Assembly: GCA_900467745.1 (NCBI GenBank) | Contig: UBQW01000052.1 | Location: 1-64,000, forward strand | Direction of reading: 5' to 3' | DNA: 64,000 bases | Origin: Hyphomicrobiales bacterium | GTDB taxonomy: Bacteria > Pseudomonadota > Alphaproteobacteria > Rhizobiales > Rhizobiaceae | Shown here: positions 25,962-35,349 of the stretch, piece after piece | Numbering within the stretch: position 1 is the first letter of the stretch | Layout of the letters: every line of letters starts with the position of its first letter | Position numbers and translations under genes: made by a program | The notes under the pieces: model-generated | What the model saw: the letters and a program-made list of their open reading frames with translations, nothing else | What the model was told of the DNA's origin: nothing | Databases searched by the model: none

Positions 25962-27152
25962 TCAGCCTTCGGCAACCCTCGGCGGCGGCGGAGCCTGCTC
26001 GTCAATCAGCACCTGCGGACCGAGATCGGGCTTTTCGGCCGTGCGAACCTCATGCATCCATTCGCGCCAGATTGCCACCAGAAGCGCCATCAGTACCGGG
26101 CCGATGAAGAGCCCGAGGAAACCCATGGTCTTCACGCCGCCGATCAGACCGAAGAAGGTCGGCAGGAACGGCAGCTTGATCGGGCCGCCCACCAGTTTGG
26201 GGCGCAATGTCTTATCGACGATGAAGAGTTCGACGGTACCCCAGACGAACAGGCTGACGCCGGCAACGGGCGAGCCGCTGGCAAGTAGGTACAGCGACAC
26301 CAGCGTGAACGACAGCGGCGCGCCGCCGGGAATCAGCGCCATGATGCCGGTGATGACGCCAAGCGTCACGGGCGAGGGCACGCCGGCGACCCAATAGGCG
26401 ACGCCGAGCACGATGCCTTCGCCGATGGCGATCAGCGTCATGCCCATCACGGTCGAGCTGATCGTGGCAGGCACCACGCGCGAGATCCGCTCCCAGCGGT
26501 TTGGCAGGATGCGCTCGCCGAGCATATCGATCTGGCGGGAGAAATCCGCGCCGTCGCGATAGACGAAGAACAGCGCGATCAGCATGAAAAGCAATGTCAG
26601 CAGTAGATGGAAGGCGCCGCCACCGGCTGCGAGCACCGCGCGATAGATATTGCCGATATGCGCGCCGCTGACCGCCTGGATCAGTTCGCCCATGCTGCCG
26701 GGGCTACCGATATACTTGACCCAGAGCTCATCGAGGTAGGGCCCAACAAACGGAAAGGCCGAAATCCATTGCGGCGTCGGTTCGCCAAAGCGGTTCACAT
26801 GGATCAGCCAGCCGACCCATTCGCGCACTTCGCCCGTTGTGTAGGTGACGGCAAGCACGATCGGAGTGATGAGAAACGTGACGATGAGTATGATTGCAAT
26901 GGTCGCCGCGACCGTCGTGTTGCCGCCAACCCTTTGAAGCAGCCGGCGATAGAGCGGCCAGCTTGCAAACCCGATGACGAGCGCGGCCAGCACCGGCACG
27001 ACGAAGCCGTAGAAGAAATAGACGCCGGCAGCCACGACAAGGATCAGAAGCCATCGCGCCGCGGAGATCGAAGGGATGAGCGGCGTACGTGCGGGAGAGG
27101 ATGGACCGATCCACCGCGACTCGCGCTGCATATTGTTGTTCGGAAGGCTCAC
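25962..27152 (-). CDS. AI-2E family transporter (PF01594)
   Basis: 396 aa with about eight membrane helices. The family motif region VTGIMALIPGGAPLSFTLVSLYLLASG and the final helices (FLPTFFGLIGGVKTMGFLGLFIGPVLMALL) are typical. Some members export autoinducer-2 or act as Na+/H+ antiporters; the substrate here is unknown. The GTG at 27152 is preferred because AAAGGA lies 6 nt upstream; an ATG seven codons later is possible. The 390-bp region upstream (27153-27542) holds no gene I can support. Confidence 0.9.
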   Translation of the reverse strand: MSLPNNNMQRESRWIGPSSPARTPLIPSISAARWLLILVVAAGVYFFYGFVVPVLAALVIGFASWPLYRRLLQRVGGNTTVAATIAIILIVTFLITPIVLAVTYTTGEVREWVGWLIHVNRFGEPTPQWISAFPFVGPYLDELWVKYIGSPGSMGELIQAVSGAHIGNIYRAVLAAGGGAFHLLLTLLFMLIALFFVYRDGADFSRQIDMLGERILPNRWERISRVVPATISSTVMGMTLIAIGEGIVLGVAYWVAGVPSPVTLGVITGIMALIPGGAPLSFTLVSLYLLASGSPVAGVSLFVWGTVELFIVDKTLRPKLVGGPIKLPFLPTFFGLIGGVKTMGFLGLFIGPVLMALLVAIWREWMHEVRTAEKPDLGPQVLIDEQAPPPPRVAEG

Positions 27153-27534
27153 GTCGTCCTTTTCCCCCTTATTTCACCTAAGGATATGGGCCATGCATCC
27201 TTTGCACGCAAGCGCCATCACCGATTTAAGCCCGATGACGCCCCCGCCGCCGGTCCATCGGCCTGATCCGCAGGCTTCATAACCTTACATCACGCAATCA
27301 TTAAGACAGAAACCCTTCGACATCCTTGTCATGGATCACGCTCGGTCTGCGCGATCGGCGATTTTCGTCGAGATCGCGCCGGTTTCGACCGATATTGGAA
27401 CGAACCGCCGTGATCTGACGGAAATGTGATCCCTCAATTTTGGCTGCCACCCCAACTGTGAATCGTCCGTGGATCCCCATCGACTGAACCAATCCCACTC
27501 CGAGACCTTGCGGCGATCATATGTCTCGGTTATT

Positions 27535-27552
27535 TTGGATCCATGGATACAA
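27535..27552. promoter_or_regulatory. Near-palindrome over the GntR start codon
   Basis: TTGGATCC-ATGGATACAA, 16 of 18 positions symmetrical, with the GntR gene ATG (27543) at its centre. GntR/FCD regulators bind short palindromes and often repress themselves, so this is a candidate autorepression site. Confidence 0.45.
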
Positions 27553-28166
27553 ACGGAATTATCACATCGCTTCGACGCGATATCGAAGCCGGATATCTCA
27601 GCGCCGGCACGGTGCTCAAACAGGAGCAACTGGCGGAACGCTTCGGCGTCAGCCGCCAGCCCATTCGGCAGGCGCTCGACAGGTTGCTGGCATCCGGTCT
27701 TCTGGTGCGCCGCCCGGATCGCAGCCTTGCCGTGTCGGGCCTCGATGAGGTGCAGGCGCGTGAGCTTGCCGAAGTTCGCTTGTCTTTGGAGACGACCGCG
27801 CTGCTGGCGTCGATCGAGGCGCTGACGGAAAGCGATCTGCGCAAGGCACGGCGGCTGAATGAGGACCTGCTCGATGAAGAAGACCCGCAACAGCTGGAAG
27901 AACTCGACCTTGCGTTTCACCGCACGCTCTACGGTCGCTGCGGCAATGCGAGATTGCTCGAAATGATCGACACGTTCCGCCGTGAATCGCGTCGGGCCTA
28001 TGCGCGGCAACCGAAAGGCTCGGAGGCCCGCCCGACGCTTTATCGCGAGCATCAGGCGATCATCGAGGCATGCGCCCAGCGAGATGCCGATCTGGCGCGC
28101 CAGGCGCTTTCGCAACATCTGCAATTGACGACCGCAAGGCTTACCTGCGAAGGAGAAGAGGAATGA
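27543..28166 (+). CDS. GntR family transcriptional regulator (FCD/FadR subfamily)
   Basis: 207 aa. The winged-helix N-terminus is seen in LKQEQLAERFGVSRQPIRQALDRLLASGLLVRRPDRSLAVSGL. The all-helical FCD effector domain (about 75-200) keeps metal-binding positions in DLAFHRTLY and YREHQAIIEA. It probably senses a small carboxylate. The stop overlaps the OsmC start by four bases (ATGA), so OsmC is its likely target and operon partner. A palindrome covers the start codon. Confidence 0.93.
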   Translation: MDTNGIITSLRRDIEAGYLSAGTVLKQEQLAERFGVSRQPIRQALDRLLASGLLVRRPDRSLAVSGLDEVQARELAEVRLSLETTALLASIEALTESDLRKARRLNEDLLDEEDPQQLEELDLAFHRTLYGRCGNARLLEMIDTFRRESRRAYARQPKGSEARPTLYREHQAIIEACAQRDADLARQALSQHLQLTTARLTCEGEEE

Positions 28167-28618
28167 CGACGTTTTCGGCACAGGTGGCGTGGAAGCTGGG
28201 CGAGGGCAGCTTTATCGACGGGCGCTACAGCCGTGGCCACAACTGGAGCTTTGATGGAGGCGTCACGGTCCCGGCTTCCGCATCGCCGCACAATGTGCCG
28301 TTGCCCTATGCCGTCGAAGAGAATGTCGATCCGGAGGAGGCCTATGTCGCGGCGCTCTCCAGCTGCCACATGCTGTTCTATCTCTGGATCGCCTCGAAGA
28401 AGCGCATCGGCATCGACAGCTATGTCGATGATGCGGTGGGCGTCATGGAGAAAGTCGATGGCCGGATGATGGTCAGCCGCGTCGAGCTGCGCCCGAAGGT
28501 CGGTTACACCGGTGAAGTTCCGAGCCGTGAACTCGAGGAACAGATGCATCACCAGGCGCACGAGCTCTGCTTCCTCGCCAATTCGGTGAAGACGGTGATC
28601 GAGATCAGGCTCGACTGA
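28163..28618 (+). CDS. OsmC family peroxiredoxin-like protein
   Basis: 151 aa from ATG 28163 after AGGAG. The two catalytic cysteines of the OsmC/Ohr fold are present: one in ALSSCHMLFYL and one in HELCFLANSV. Members reduce organic hydroperoxides in the cytoplasm using dithiol donors. Being controlled by a GntR rather than an OhrR-type regulator is less common. The gene overlaps the GntR gene by four bases. Confidence 0.93.
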   Translation: MTTFSAQVAWKLGEGSFIDGRYSRGHNWSFDGGVTVPASASPHNVPLPYAVEENVDPEEAYVAALSSCHMLFYLWIASKKRIGIDSYVDDAVGVMEKVDGRMMVSRVELRPKVGYTGEVPSRELEEQMHHQAHELCFLANSVKTVIEIRLD

Positions 28619-28639
28619 GCCTGATCTTCAGCCTCGACA

Positions 28640-30733
28640 TCAGATGTCGAGGTTTTCCGCGAATGCGGCGCGATCCTGGATGAAGCGGAAGCGGGCTTCC
28701 GGCTTCGTGCCCATGAGATCGTCGACCGCCGTGCGCGTGCCCTCGAAATCCACCTCGTCGATCAGCACGCGCAGCATGGTGCGCTTGCTCGGATCCATGG
28801 TGGTTTCCTTGAGCTGCGCCGGCAGCATTTCGCCGAGACCTTTGAAGCGGCTGATCTCGACCTTAGCCTTGCCCTTGAATTCCGTCTCCATCAGCTCGGC
28901 GCGGTGACGGTCGTCGCGCGCATAGGCCGACTTCGCGCCCTGCGTGATCTTGTAGAGCGGCGGGACGGCAAGGAACAGGTGACCGCCACGCACGAGCTCG
29001 GGCATCTCCTGATAGAAGAAGGTAATGAGCAGCGAAGCGATATGCGCGCCGTCGACGTCGGCATCGGTCATGACGATGATGCGTTCGTAGCGAAGATCTT
29101 CCTCGCGGTATTTCGAGCGCGTGCCGCAGCCGAGCGCCTGAACAAGGTCGGAGAGCTGCTGGTTGGCGCCAAGCTTTTCGCGGCCGGCGCTGGCAACGTT
29201 GAGGATCTTGCCGCGCAGAGGCAGGATCGCCTGGTTGGCGCGGTTGCGCGCCTGCTTGGCGGAGCCACCGGCCGAGTCCCCTTCGACGATGAAGAGCTCG
29301 GCGCCCTGGGCGGTGTTCTGCGAGCAATCGGCAAGCTTGCCGGGCAGGCGCAGCTTGCGCACGGCGGTCTTGCGGTTGACTTCCTTTTCCTTGCGGCGGC
29401 GCAGGCGCTCTTCCGCACGCTCGATCACCCAGTCGAGCAGCTTGGCCGTCTCGTTCGGATTGTCGGCGAGATAGTGGTCGAAGGGATCGCGCAGCGCGTT
29501 TTCGACGATGCGCTGGGCTTCGACGGTCGCAAGCTTGTCCTTTGTCTGACCAACGAATTCCGGTTCGCGAATGAAGACCGAGAGCATGCCGACGGCCGAG
29601 ATCATCACGTCGTCGGTGGTGATCTGCGCGGCGCGCTTGTTCTGCGTCAGCTCGCCATAGGCCTTCAGGCCCTTGGTCAGCGCGATGCGCAGACCGGCCT
29701 CATGTGTACCGCCTTCGGGTGTCGGAATGGTGTTGCAATAGGAGTGAACCTGCGGATCACCGCCATACCAGGTGATCGCCCATTCGAGCGAACCATGGCC
29801 GCTGGTCTTCTCCGTCTTGCCGGCGAAGATCTCGCGCGTGACGGTGAACTCCTTGCCCATCGTCGCCTGCAGATAGTCCTTCAGGCCGCCGGGGAAGTGG
29901 AAGACCGCCTTATCGGGGATCTCGCCGCCTTCCTGCACGACACCTGGGTCGCAGCTCCAGCGGATCTCGACGCCACCGAACAGATAGGCCTTGGAGCGCG
30001 CCATGCGGAAAACGCGGCCGGCATCGAACTTGGCGTGATCGCCGAAGATCTGCGGATCGGGATGGAAGCGAACGCGCGTGCCGCGGCGGTTGTGAACGTC
30101 GCCCAGTTCTTCAAGCCCACCCTGCGGGATGCCGCGCGAAAAGCGCTGACGGTAGAGCTTGCGATTGCGCGCGACCTCGACTTCGAGAACGTCCGAGAGA
30201 GCATTGACGACGGAGACACCGACGCCGTGCAGACCGCCCGATGTCTCGTAGGCCTTGCCGTCGAACTTACCGCCGGCGTGCAGCTTGGTCATGATCACTT
30301 CGAGCGTCGACTTGCCGGGAACCTGCGGGTGGTTCTCGACCGGAATGCCACGGCCGTTATCGCTGACGGTGAGGAAACCCATCGCGTCGAGATGCACTTC
30401 GATGAAATTGGCGTGGCCGGCGACCGCTTCGTCCATCGAGTTGTCGATGACTTCGGCAAAGAGATGGTGCAGCGCCTTCTCGTCGGTGCCGCCGATATAC
30501 ATGCCGGGACGCATGCGCACCGGTTCAAGGCCCTCGAGAACGCGGATCGACGATGCGCCATAGTCCTCGGACGTGGAACTCGCCGGTGGCGCCTGCCGCG
30601 GCGCGGCACTGGCGGCAGCGCTCGGAGCAGCCGAAGCGGCGACGGGCGCGGGGGCTGCCGCGGCCGGCTTTGGCGCATCCTCCTGCTTCTTGGTCAGGGG
30701 CATTCCGGAAAAGAGGTCGTTGCTATCGTCCAT
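28640..30733 (-). CDS. parE: DNA topoisomerase IV subunit B
   Basis: 697 aa from the ATG at 30733 (MDDSNDLFSG); the frame runs 22 codons further upstream. After a variable Ala/Pro-rich N-terminus (about 1-60) comes the GHKL ATPase domain (VIDNSMDEAVAG, SDNGRGIPVE, GGLHGVGVSVVNALS), the transducer domain, and the TOPRIM domain with EGDSAGGSAKQ, PLRGKILNV and DADVDGAHI. With ParC it decatenates daughter chromosomes. The C-terminal LMGTKPEARFRFIQDRA is the usual ParE/GyrB end. Distinction from GyrB rests on overall length and the absence of the GyrB insert. Confidence 0.95.
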   Translation of the reverse strand: MDDSNDLFSGMPLTKKQEDAPKPAAAAPAPVAASAAPSAAASAAPRQAPPASSTSEDYGASSIRVLEGLEPVRMRPGMYIGGTDEKALHHLFAEVIDNSMDEAVAGHANFIEVHLDAMGFLTVSDNGRGIPVENHPQVPGKSTLEVIMTKLHAGGKFDGKAYETSGGLHGVGVSVVNALSDVLEVEVARNRKLYRQRFSRGIPQGGLEELGDVHNRRGTRVRFHPDPQIFGDHAKFDAGRVFRMARSKAYLFGGVEIRWSCDPGVVQEGGEIPDKAVFHFPGGLKDYLQATMGKEFTVTREIFAGKTEKTSGHGSLEWAITWYGGDPQVHSYCNTIPTPEGGTHEAGLRIALTKGLKAYGELTQNKRAAQITTDDVMISAVGMLSVFIREPEFVGQTKDKLATVEAQRIVENALRDPFDHYLADNPNETAKLLDWVIERAEERLRRRKEKEVNRKTAVRKLRLPGKLADCSQNTAQGAELFIVEGDSAGGSAKQARNRANQAILPLRGKILNVASAGREKLGANQQLSDLVQALGCGTRSKYREEDLRYERIIVMTDADVDGAHIASLLITFFYQEMPELVRGGHLFLAVPPLYKITQGAKSAYARDDRHRAELMETEFKGKAKVEISRFKGLGEMLPAQLKETTMDPSKRTMLRVLIDEVDFEGTRTAVDDLMGTKPEARFRFIQDRAAFAENLDI

Positions 30734-30952
30734 GGAGCCGTTCAGATCTTCATCTTGTCGTGGGGTGGCCGCTTGCGCTTGAGCCCGACCCAAAATCACC
30801 GCAATTCATGTCACGTTTGCGAATCAGGCAGAGTCTGCCAGAAAGCATCTCGATACGCGACGCCACCTCATCGGGCGGACTTTCATTAAGAAATGATTTG
30901 CGTCCTGGGTCGCCGAATGGCAAGCGGCCAGACGCCTCAGGGAACCTTGCGC

Positions 30953-31837
30953 ATGCGAATGTCCACAAGTCATTGCATAACTATCACAGCAATTGCGGCC
31001 TTTTTCATGGTCGCATCGGCTGATCTTAGTGCTGCCGACACCTTGCCACCCTTCAAGGACGACCTGTTTTCCAGCCAGACGACGCTTCAGACCGGCAATG
31101 GCGGCGCTTTCGACGTTATCGATTACGACGAGATGCGCGATATCAACGGCCGCGACCAGATCCCGGAAAAGCGCACGCAGCAGAAATACGTCTCGCTCGG
31201 CATTCGCAAGCTTCAGAACAACGAAACGCTGTCGCTCGATGGCGTCAAGCTGGACGTCGCAAGGGTAGGGCCGAGCGCCGGTGCCGCCTTCACGGTCATC
31301 TTCGTCCACGGCCGCGACGGCGACCGCCGCCTCGGCGTCAACGATTACACCTTCGGCGGCAACTTCAACCGGCTGAAGAACCTCGTTGCCGGCAATGGCG
31401 GCGTCTATTACGCGCCTTCGGTCAAGACCTTCGACAGCGACGGCGTGACCGCTGTCGCCGGTCTCATCCGCTACGCCAGCGCCCAGGCGCCGGGCCGCCC
31501 GATCATCCTGACCTGCGCCTCCATGGGCAGCCAGATCTGCTGGGGCGCGACGCGCGACGCCGAAACGGTCAAGCGCCTCAAGGGCATGGTCATCATGAGT
31601 GGGGTTGCCGATCCCGATTTTATGAAGAGCGCCTTCTACAAGGCCAAGCTGCCGCTCTGGTTCGCCCATGGCAGCCGCGACCCGACCTACGCCGCCGCCG
31701 ACCAGCAGGCGCTGTTCGAAACGCTGATCAAATCGCGCTACCCGACGCATTTTACGCTGTACCAGACGGGCAATCACGGCACGCCGATCCGCATGATCGA
31801 TTGGCGCCAGACGCTGAACTGGATCCTGGCCTCCTAG
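30953..31837 (+). CDS. Secreted alpha/beta hydrolase-like protein
   Basis: 294 aa. The ATG at 30953 follows AGGGAA at 8 nt. Signal peptide about 1-29 (TITAIAAFFMVASADLSAA). The hydrolase fold shows FVHGRDGDRR (oxyanion region), ILTCASMGSQICWG with a nucleophile-elbow Ser, and later FAHGSRDPTY (acid) and GNHGTP (His). The elbow is CASMGS instead of GxSxG, so activity is likely but not certain. Substrate unknown. It is divergent from parE. Confidence 0.82.
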   Translation: MRMSTSHCITITAIAAFFMVASADLSAADTLPPFKDDLFSSQTTLQTGNGGAFDVIDYDEMRDINGRDQIPEKRTQQKYVSLGIRKLQNNETLSLDGVKLDVARVGPSAGAAFTVIFVHGRDGDRRLGVNDYTFGGNFNRLKNLVAGNGGVYYAPSVKTFDSDGVTAVAGLIRYASAQAPGRPIILTCASMGSQICWGATRDAETVKRLKGMVIMSGVADPDFMKSAFYKAKLPLWFAHGSRDPTYAAADQQALFETLIKSRYPTHFTLYQTGNHGTPIRMIDWRQTLNWILAS

Positions 31838-31997
31838 AATTGAGGGGGCTAGCCATAGTTTAGGCAACATGGCTGACAAATTTTAAGCATTTGCGCCGCA
31901 AAACGCCGCAATTTCCCTTACGTAAGCGTCCCAAACCTTTTCATTGCCGCATGCTTTTGCTAAGGCCCGTGCTGACGGAGAAATGGGGAAGGCCGGC

Positions 31998-32768
31998 ATG
32001 ACACCTGACGTGCGACCGCTTGTGGCGGGAAACTGGAAAATGAACGGCACGCGTGCCTCGCTGGATCAGATCAAGGCGATCGCTTCGGGTGTCCAGGGTC
32101 CTCTTTCCAACAAGGTGGAAGCGCTGATTTGCCCGCCGGCGACGCTGCTTTACGTGGCGACCGCGCTCTGCACCGACAGCCCGCTTGCCATCGGCGCGCA
32201 GGATTGCCATCAGAATCCCGAAGGCGCGCATACCGGCGATATCTCGGCTGAAATGATCGCCGATTGCTTCGGTACCTATGTCATCGTCGGCCATTCCGAG
32301 CGCCGCACAGATCATGCCGAGACGGACCATCTTGTGCGCGCCAAGGCCGAAGCAGCCGCCGCCGCCGACCTGACGGCGATCGTTTGCATCGGCGAGACCG
32401 CTGCCGAGCGCCAGGCCGGCCAGGCACTCGATATCATCAAGCGGCAGCTGTCGGCCTCCGTGCCGGAGAACGCCACGCCCGAAACCACCGTGATCGCCTA
32501 CGAGCCCGTCTGGGCGATTGGCACCGGCGTCACGCCGACCGTCGAAGACGTCGAGAAGGCACATGCCTTCATGCGCGCCGAGCTCGTCGCCCGCTTCGGC
32601 GACAACGGCCGCAAGTTCCGCATCCTCTATGGCGGCTCGGTCAAGCCGGGCAACGCCAGGGAATTGATGGGCGTTGCCAATGTCGACGGCGCGCTGATCG
32701 GCGGCGCGAGCTTGAAAGCAACCGATTTCCTCGCCATCTACGGCGCATACGAGGCGTTGCTCTCTTGA
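31998..32768 (+). CDS. tpiA: Triosephosphate isomerase
   Basis: 256 aa from the ATG at 31998 (GAAGG upstream). Catalytic residues are visible: Lys in AGNWKMNG, His in VGHSERR and Glu in AYEPVWAIGTG; the phosphate loop YGGSVKPGN and GGASLK are present. It interconverts dihydroxyacetone phosphate and glyceraldehyde-3-phosphate. secG follows on the same strand after 106 bp, then pyrG, the order common in rhizobia. Confidence 0.98.
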   Translation: MTPDVRPLVAGNWKMNGTRASLDQIKAIASGVQGPLSNKVEALICPPATLLYVATALCTDSPLAIGAQDCHQNPEGAHTGDISAEMIADCFGTYVIVGHSERRTDHAETDHLVRAKAEAAAAADLTAIVCIGETAAERQAGQALDIIKRQLSASVPENATPETTVIAYEPVWAIGTGVTPTVEDVEKAHAFMRAELVARFGDNGRKFRILYGGSVKPGNARELMGVANVDGALIGGASLKATDFLAIYGAYEALLS

Positions 32769-32874
32769 GATGCGTGTATATTCCGGGCCGAAGGGCTTGG
32801 AATAGCGGATCACCTCATGTAAAGAGCGCCAGAATTTTACTTTATGCCCGCTTCGCGCCGGCAGGACTGGACCC

Positions 32875-33420
32875 ATGCAGACCGTATTGATTGTCATTCA
32901 TCTCATGATCGTGCTGGCGCTTGTCGGCGTTGTGCTCATCCAGCGCTCCGAAGGCGGTGGCCTCGGTATCGGCGGCGGTTCGGGCTTCATGTCGGCACGC
33001 GGCACGGCCAATGCGCTGACCCGCACGACCGCTATCCTCGCAGCACTCTTCTTCATCACCTCGCTCGGCCTCGGCGTATTGAACCGCTACGAAAGCCGTC
33101 CGACGGATATCCTGAACCGCATTCCGGCAACGAGCGGGCAGGGCAACGGCATTCTCGATTCGCTCGGCGGCCAACAGCAGAACGGCGCCGCCGCTCCGGC
33201 TGCACCCGCGGCTCCTGCCGGCAACGGCGTTCCGACCGGCGGTGACGCACCTGCGGCTCCGGCTGCTCAGGCACCTGCCGCGACCGCTCCGGCTGCCCCT
33301 GCAGCCACCGCACCGGCTCCCGCCGCGACCGCGCCGGCAGCGACTGAAACTGCTCCGGCAGCACCGCAGGCCACCACGCCTGCCGCTCCGGCCCCGGCGA
33401 CTGCTCCCAGCGGGCAGTAA
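32875..33420 (+). CDS. secG: Preprotein translocase subunit SecG
   Basis: 181 aa. The first 80 residues are SecG proper: helix 1 (TVLIVIHLMIVLALVGVVLIQ), the RSEGGGLGIGGGSGFMSARG loop, then helix 2 (TAILAALFFITSLGLGVL). The last 75 residues are almost only Ala, Pro, Thr and Gly, a low-complexity tail much longer than in E. coli SecG but common in alphaproteobacteria. SecG supports SecYE during export. Terminator directly after the stop. Confidence 0.95.
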   Translation: MQTVLIVIHLMIVLALVGVVLIQRSEGGGLGIGGGSGFMSARGTANALTRTTAILAALFFITSLGLGVLNRYESRPTDILNRIPATSGQGNGILDSLGGQQQNGAAAPAAPAAPAGNGVPTGGDAPAAPAAQAPAATAPAAPAATAPAPAATAPAATETAPAAPQATTPAAPAPATAPSGQ

Positions 33421-33440
33421 GCCGAACGACGCATAAACCG

Positions 33441-33473
33441 CCGGCAGGCCCCAGGGTCTGCCGGTTTTCTTTT
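33441..33473 (+). terminator. Intrinsic terminator of secG
   Basis: 10-bp stem (CCGGCAGGCC/GGTCTGCCGG, one G-U pair), loop CCAG, then TTTTCTTTT. It lies 20 bp after the secG stop. Confidence 0.88.
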
Positions 33474-33532
33474 GTCTTGAAGTCACCGACAGCGATCACG
33501 CGGCAAGCGCGGGAAGAATGCTGTTAAATTAG

Positions 33533-33565
33533 AGCCCTAAAATTCAGGACATGAATTTTAGGGCT
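33533..33565. repeat. Perfect 14-bp inverted repeat upstream of pyrG
   Basis: Arms AGCCCTAAAATTCA and TGAATTTTAGGGCT, loop GGACA, with no mismatch, ending 37 bp before the pyrG start. No T tract follows directly, so it is not an ordinary terminator. It may be a 5' leader hairpin, an operator, or a small dispersed repeat. Confidence 0.6.
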
Positions 33566-33602
33566 GGTGGAATCGTTTTTGAAAAGGTAAGCGGTAGCTC
33601 CC

Positions 33603-35231
33603 ATGGCGCGATACGTATTCATCACTGGCGGCGTGGTTTCCTCTCTCGGTAAAGGAATTGCGGCCGCCGCTCTCGGAGCGTTGCTGCAGGCCCGTGGTTA
33701 CCGGGTGCGGCTGCGCAAACTCGACCCCTATTTGAACGTGGATCCGGGCACCATGAGCCCGACCCAGCACGGCGAAGTCTTCGTCACCGACGATGGCGCG
33801 GAAACCGATCTCGATCTTGGCCACTACGAGCGCTTCACCGGCCGCTCGGCCACCAAGACCGACAACATCACCACCGGCCGTATCTACAAGAACATCATCG
33901 ACAAGGAACGCCGCGGCGACTACCTCGGCGCGACCGTGCAGGTCATCCCGCACGTCACCAACGAGATCAAGGATTTCGTGATCGAGGGCAATGACGAGTA
34001 CGACTTCGTCATCTGCGAAATCGGCGGCACCGTCGGCGATATCGAAGCGATGCCCTTCATGGAAGCTATCCGCCAGCTCGGCAACGACCTGCCGCGCGGC
34101 ACGGCCGTCTACGTCCACCTGACGCTGATGCCCTATATCCCGGCAGCCGGCGAGTTGAAGACGAAGCCCACACAGCACTCCGTCAAGGAACTGCAGGCGC
34201 TCGGCATTCACCCCGACATTCTGCTCGTTCGCGCCGACCGCGAAATTCCGGAAGCCGAGCGCCGCAAGCTCTCGCTGTTCTGCAACGTCCGCGAGAGCGC
34301 CGTCATCCAGGCGCTTGACGTCGCCAACATCTACGACGTACCGATCGCCTACCACAAGGAAGGCCTCGACAACGAAGTCCTTGCCGCCTTCGGCATCGAG
34401 CCGGCGCCGAAGCCGCGCCTTGATTCCTGGGAAGAGGTCTGCAACCGCATCCGCACGCCTGAGGGCGAGGTCACTATCGCGATCGTCGGCAAGTACACCG
34501 GCCTCAAGGACGCCTACAAGTCGCTGATCGAAGCGCTGCACCATGGCGGCATTGCCAACCGTGTGAAGGTCAATCTCGAGTGGATCGAATCGGAAGTCTT
34601 CGAAAAGGAAGACCCGGCGCCCTATCTTGAGAAGGTCCACGGCATTCTCGTGCCCGGTGGCTTCGGCGAGCGTGGCTCGGAAGGCAAGATCCTTGCCGCC
34701 CAGTTCGCCCGCGAGCGCAACGTTCCTTATTTCGGCATATGCTTCGGCATGCAGATGGCAGTCGTTGAAGCGGCCCGTCATCTGGCCGGCATCGAGAAGG
34801 CCTCGTCGACCGAGTTCGGCAAGACCGAAGAGCCCGTGGTCGGCCTGATGACCGAATGGGTCAAGGGCAACGAGCTGCAGAAGCGCAATGCTGCCGGCGA
34901 TCTCGGCGGCACCATGCGCCTCGGCGCCTACAAGGCCGCGCTCAAGAAGGACACCAAGATCGCCGAGATCTATGGCTCGACCGACATCTCCGAGCGCCAC
35001 CGCCACCGCTACGAAGTCAACATCGACTACAAGGACCGCCTGGAAAACTGCGGCCTCGTCTTCTCCGGCATGTCGCCGGACGGCGTGCTGCCCGAGACCG
35101 TCGAATACCCGGATCACCCCTGGTTTATCGGCGTCCAGTACCACCCCGAACTGAAGTCCCGCCCACTCGAACCGCACCCGCTGTTCAAGAGCTTCATCGA
35201 AGCGGCGACCGAGCAGAGCCGGTTGGTTTAA
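33603..35231 (+). CDS. pyrG: CTP synthase
   Basis: 542 aa, full length. The N-terminal synthetase domain starts with RYVFITGGVVSSLGKGIAAA (P-loop-like) and contains LDPYLNVDPGTMSP. The C-terminal class I glutamine amidotransferase domain has the nucleophile Cys in GICFGMQMA and the His/Glu pair in QYHPELKSRP. It makes CTP from UTP, ATP and glutamine. A strong hairpin repeat lies in its leader and an intrinsic terminator follows. Confidence 0.98.
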   Translation: MARYVFITGGVVSSLGKGIAAAALGALLQARGYRVRLRKLDPYLNVDPGTMSPTQHGEVFVTDDGAETDLDLGHYERFTGRSATKTDNITTGRIYKNIIDKERRGDYLGATVQVIPHVTNEIKDFVIEGNDEYDFVICEIGGTVGDIEAMPFMEAIRQLGNDLPRGTAVYVHLTLMPYIPAAGELKTKPTQHSVKELQALGIHPDILLVRADREIPEAERRKLSLFCNVRESAVIQALDVANIYDVPIAYHKEGLDNEVLAAFGIEPAPKPRLDSWEEVCNRIRTPEGEVTIAIVGKYTGLKDAYKSLIEALHHGGIANRVKVNLEWIESEVFEKEDPAPYLEKVHGILVPGGFGERGSEGKILAAQFARERNVPYFGICFGMQMAVVEAARHLAGIEKASSTEFGKTEEPVVGLMTEWVKGNELQKRNAAGDLGGTMRLGAYKAALKKDTKIAEIYGSTDISERHRHRYEVNIDYKDRLENCGLVFSGMSPDGVLPETVEYPDHPWFIGVQYHPELKSRPLEPHPLFKSFIEAATEQSRLV

Positions 35232-35254
35232 GATATAGTCGCAAGACGATAGAG

Positions 35255-35281
35255 AAGGCCGCTTTCGAGAGCGGCCTTTTT
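35255..35281 (+). terminator. Intrinsic terminator of pyrG
   Basis: 9-bp stem AAGGCCGCT/AGCGGCCTT, loop TTCGAG, ending in five T residues, 24 bp after the pyrG stop. Confidence 0.9.
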
Positions 35282-35349
35282 GCTTTTCGGATCAGGATGT
35301 CGAGGCAGCGCGCGCTAGCGCCGATGCGTGGAGCGACGGGTGCCAAAAA

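Noticed and set aside
27301..27498. 65-codon minus-strand frame before the GntR gene
   Set aside because: No recognised similarity and no clear start signal.
27336..28181. 281-codon open frame on the minus strand over the GntR gene
   Set aside because: It is the shadow of the GntR gene, whose helix-turn-helix and FCD domain are clear; the antisense product has no family features.
28904..30889. 661-codon open frame antisense to parE
   Set aside because: GC-rich codon bias leaves long antisense frames open; parE on the minus strand has all catalytic motifs.
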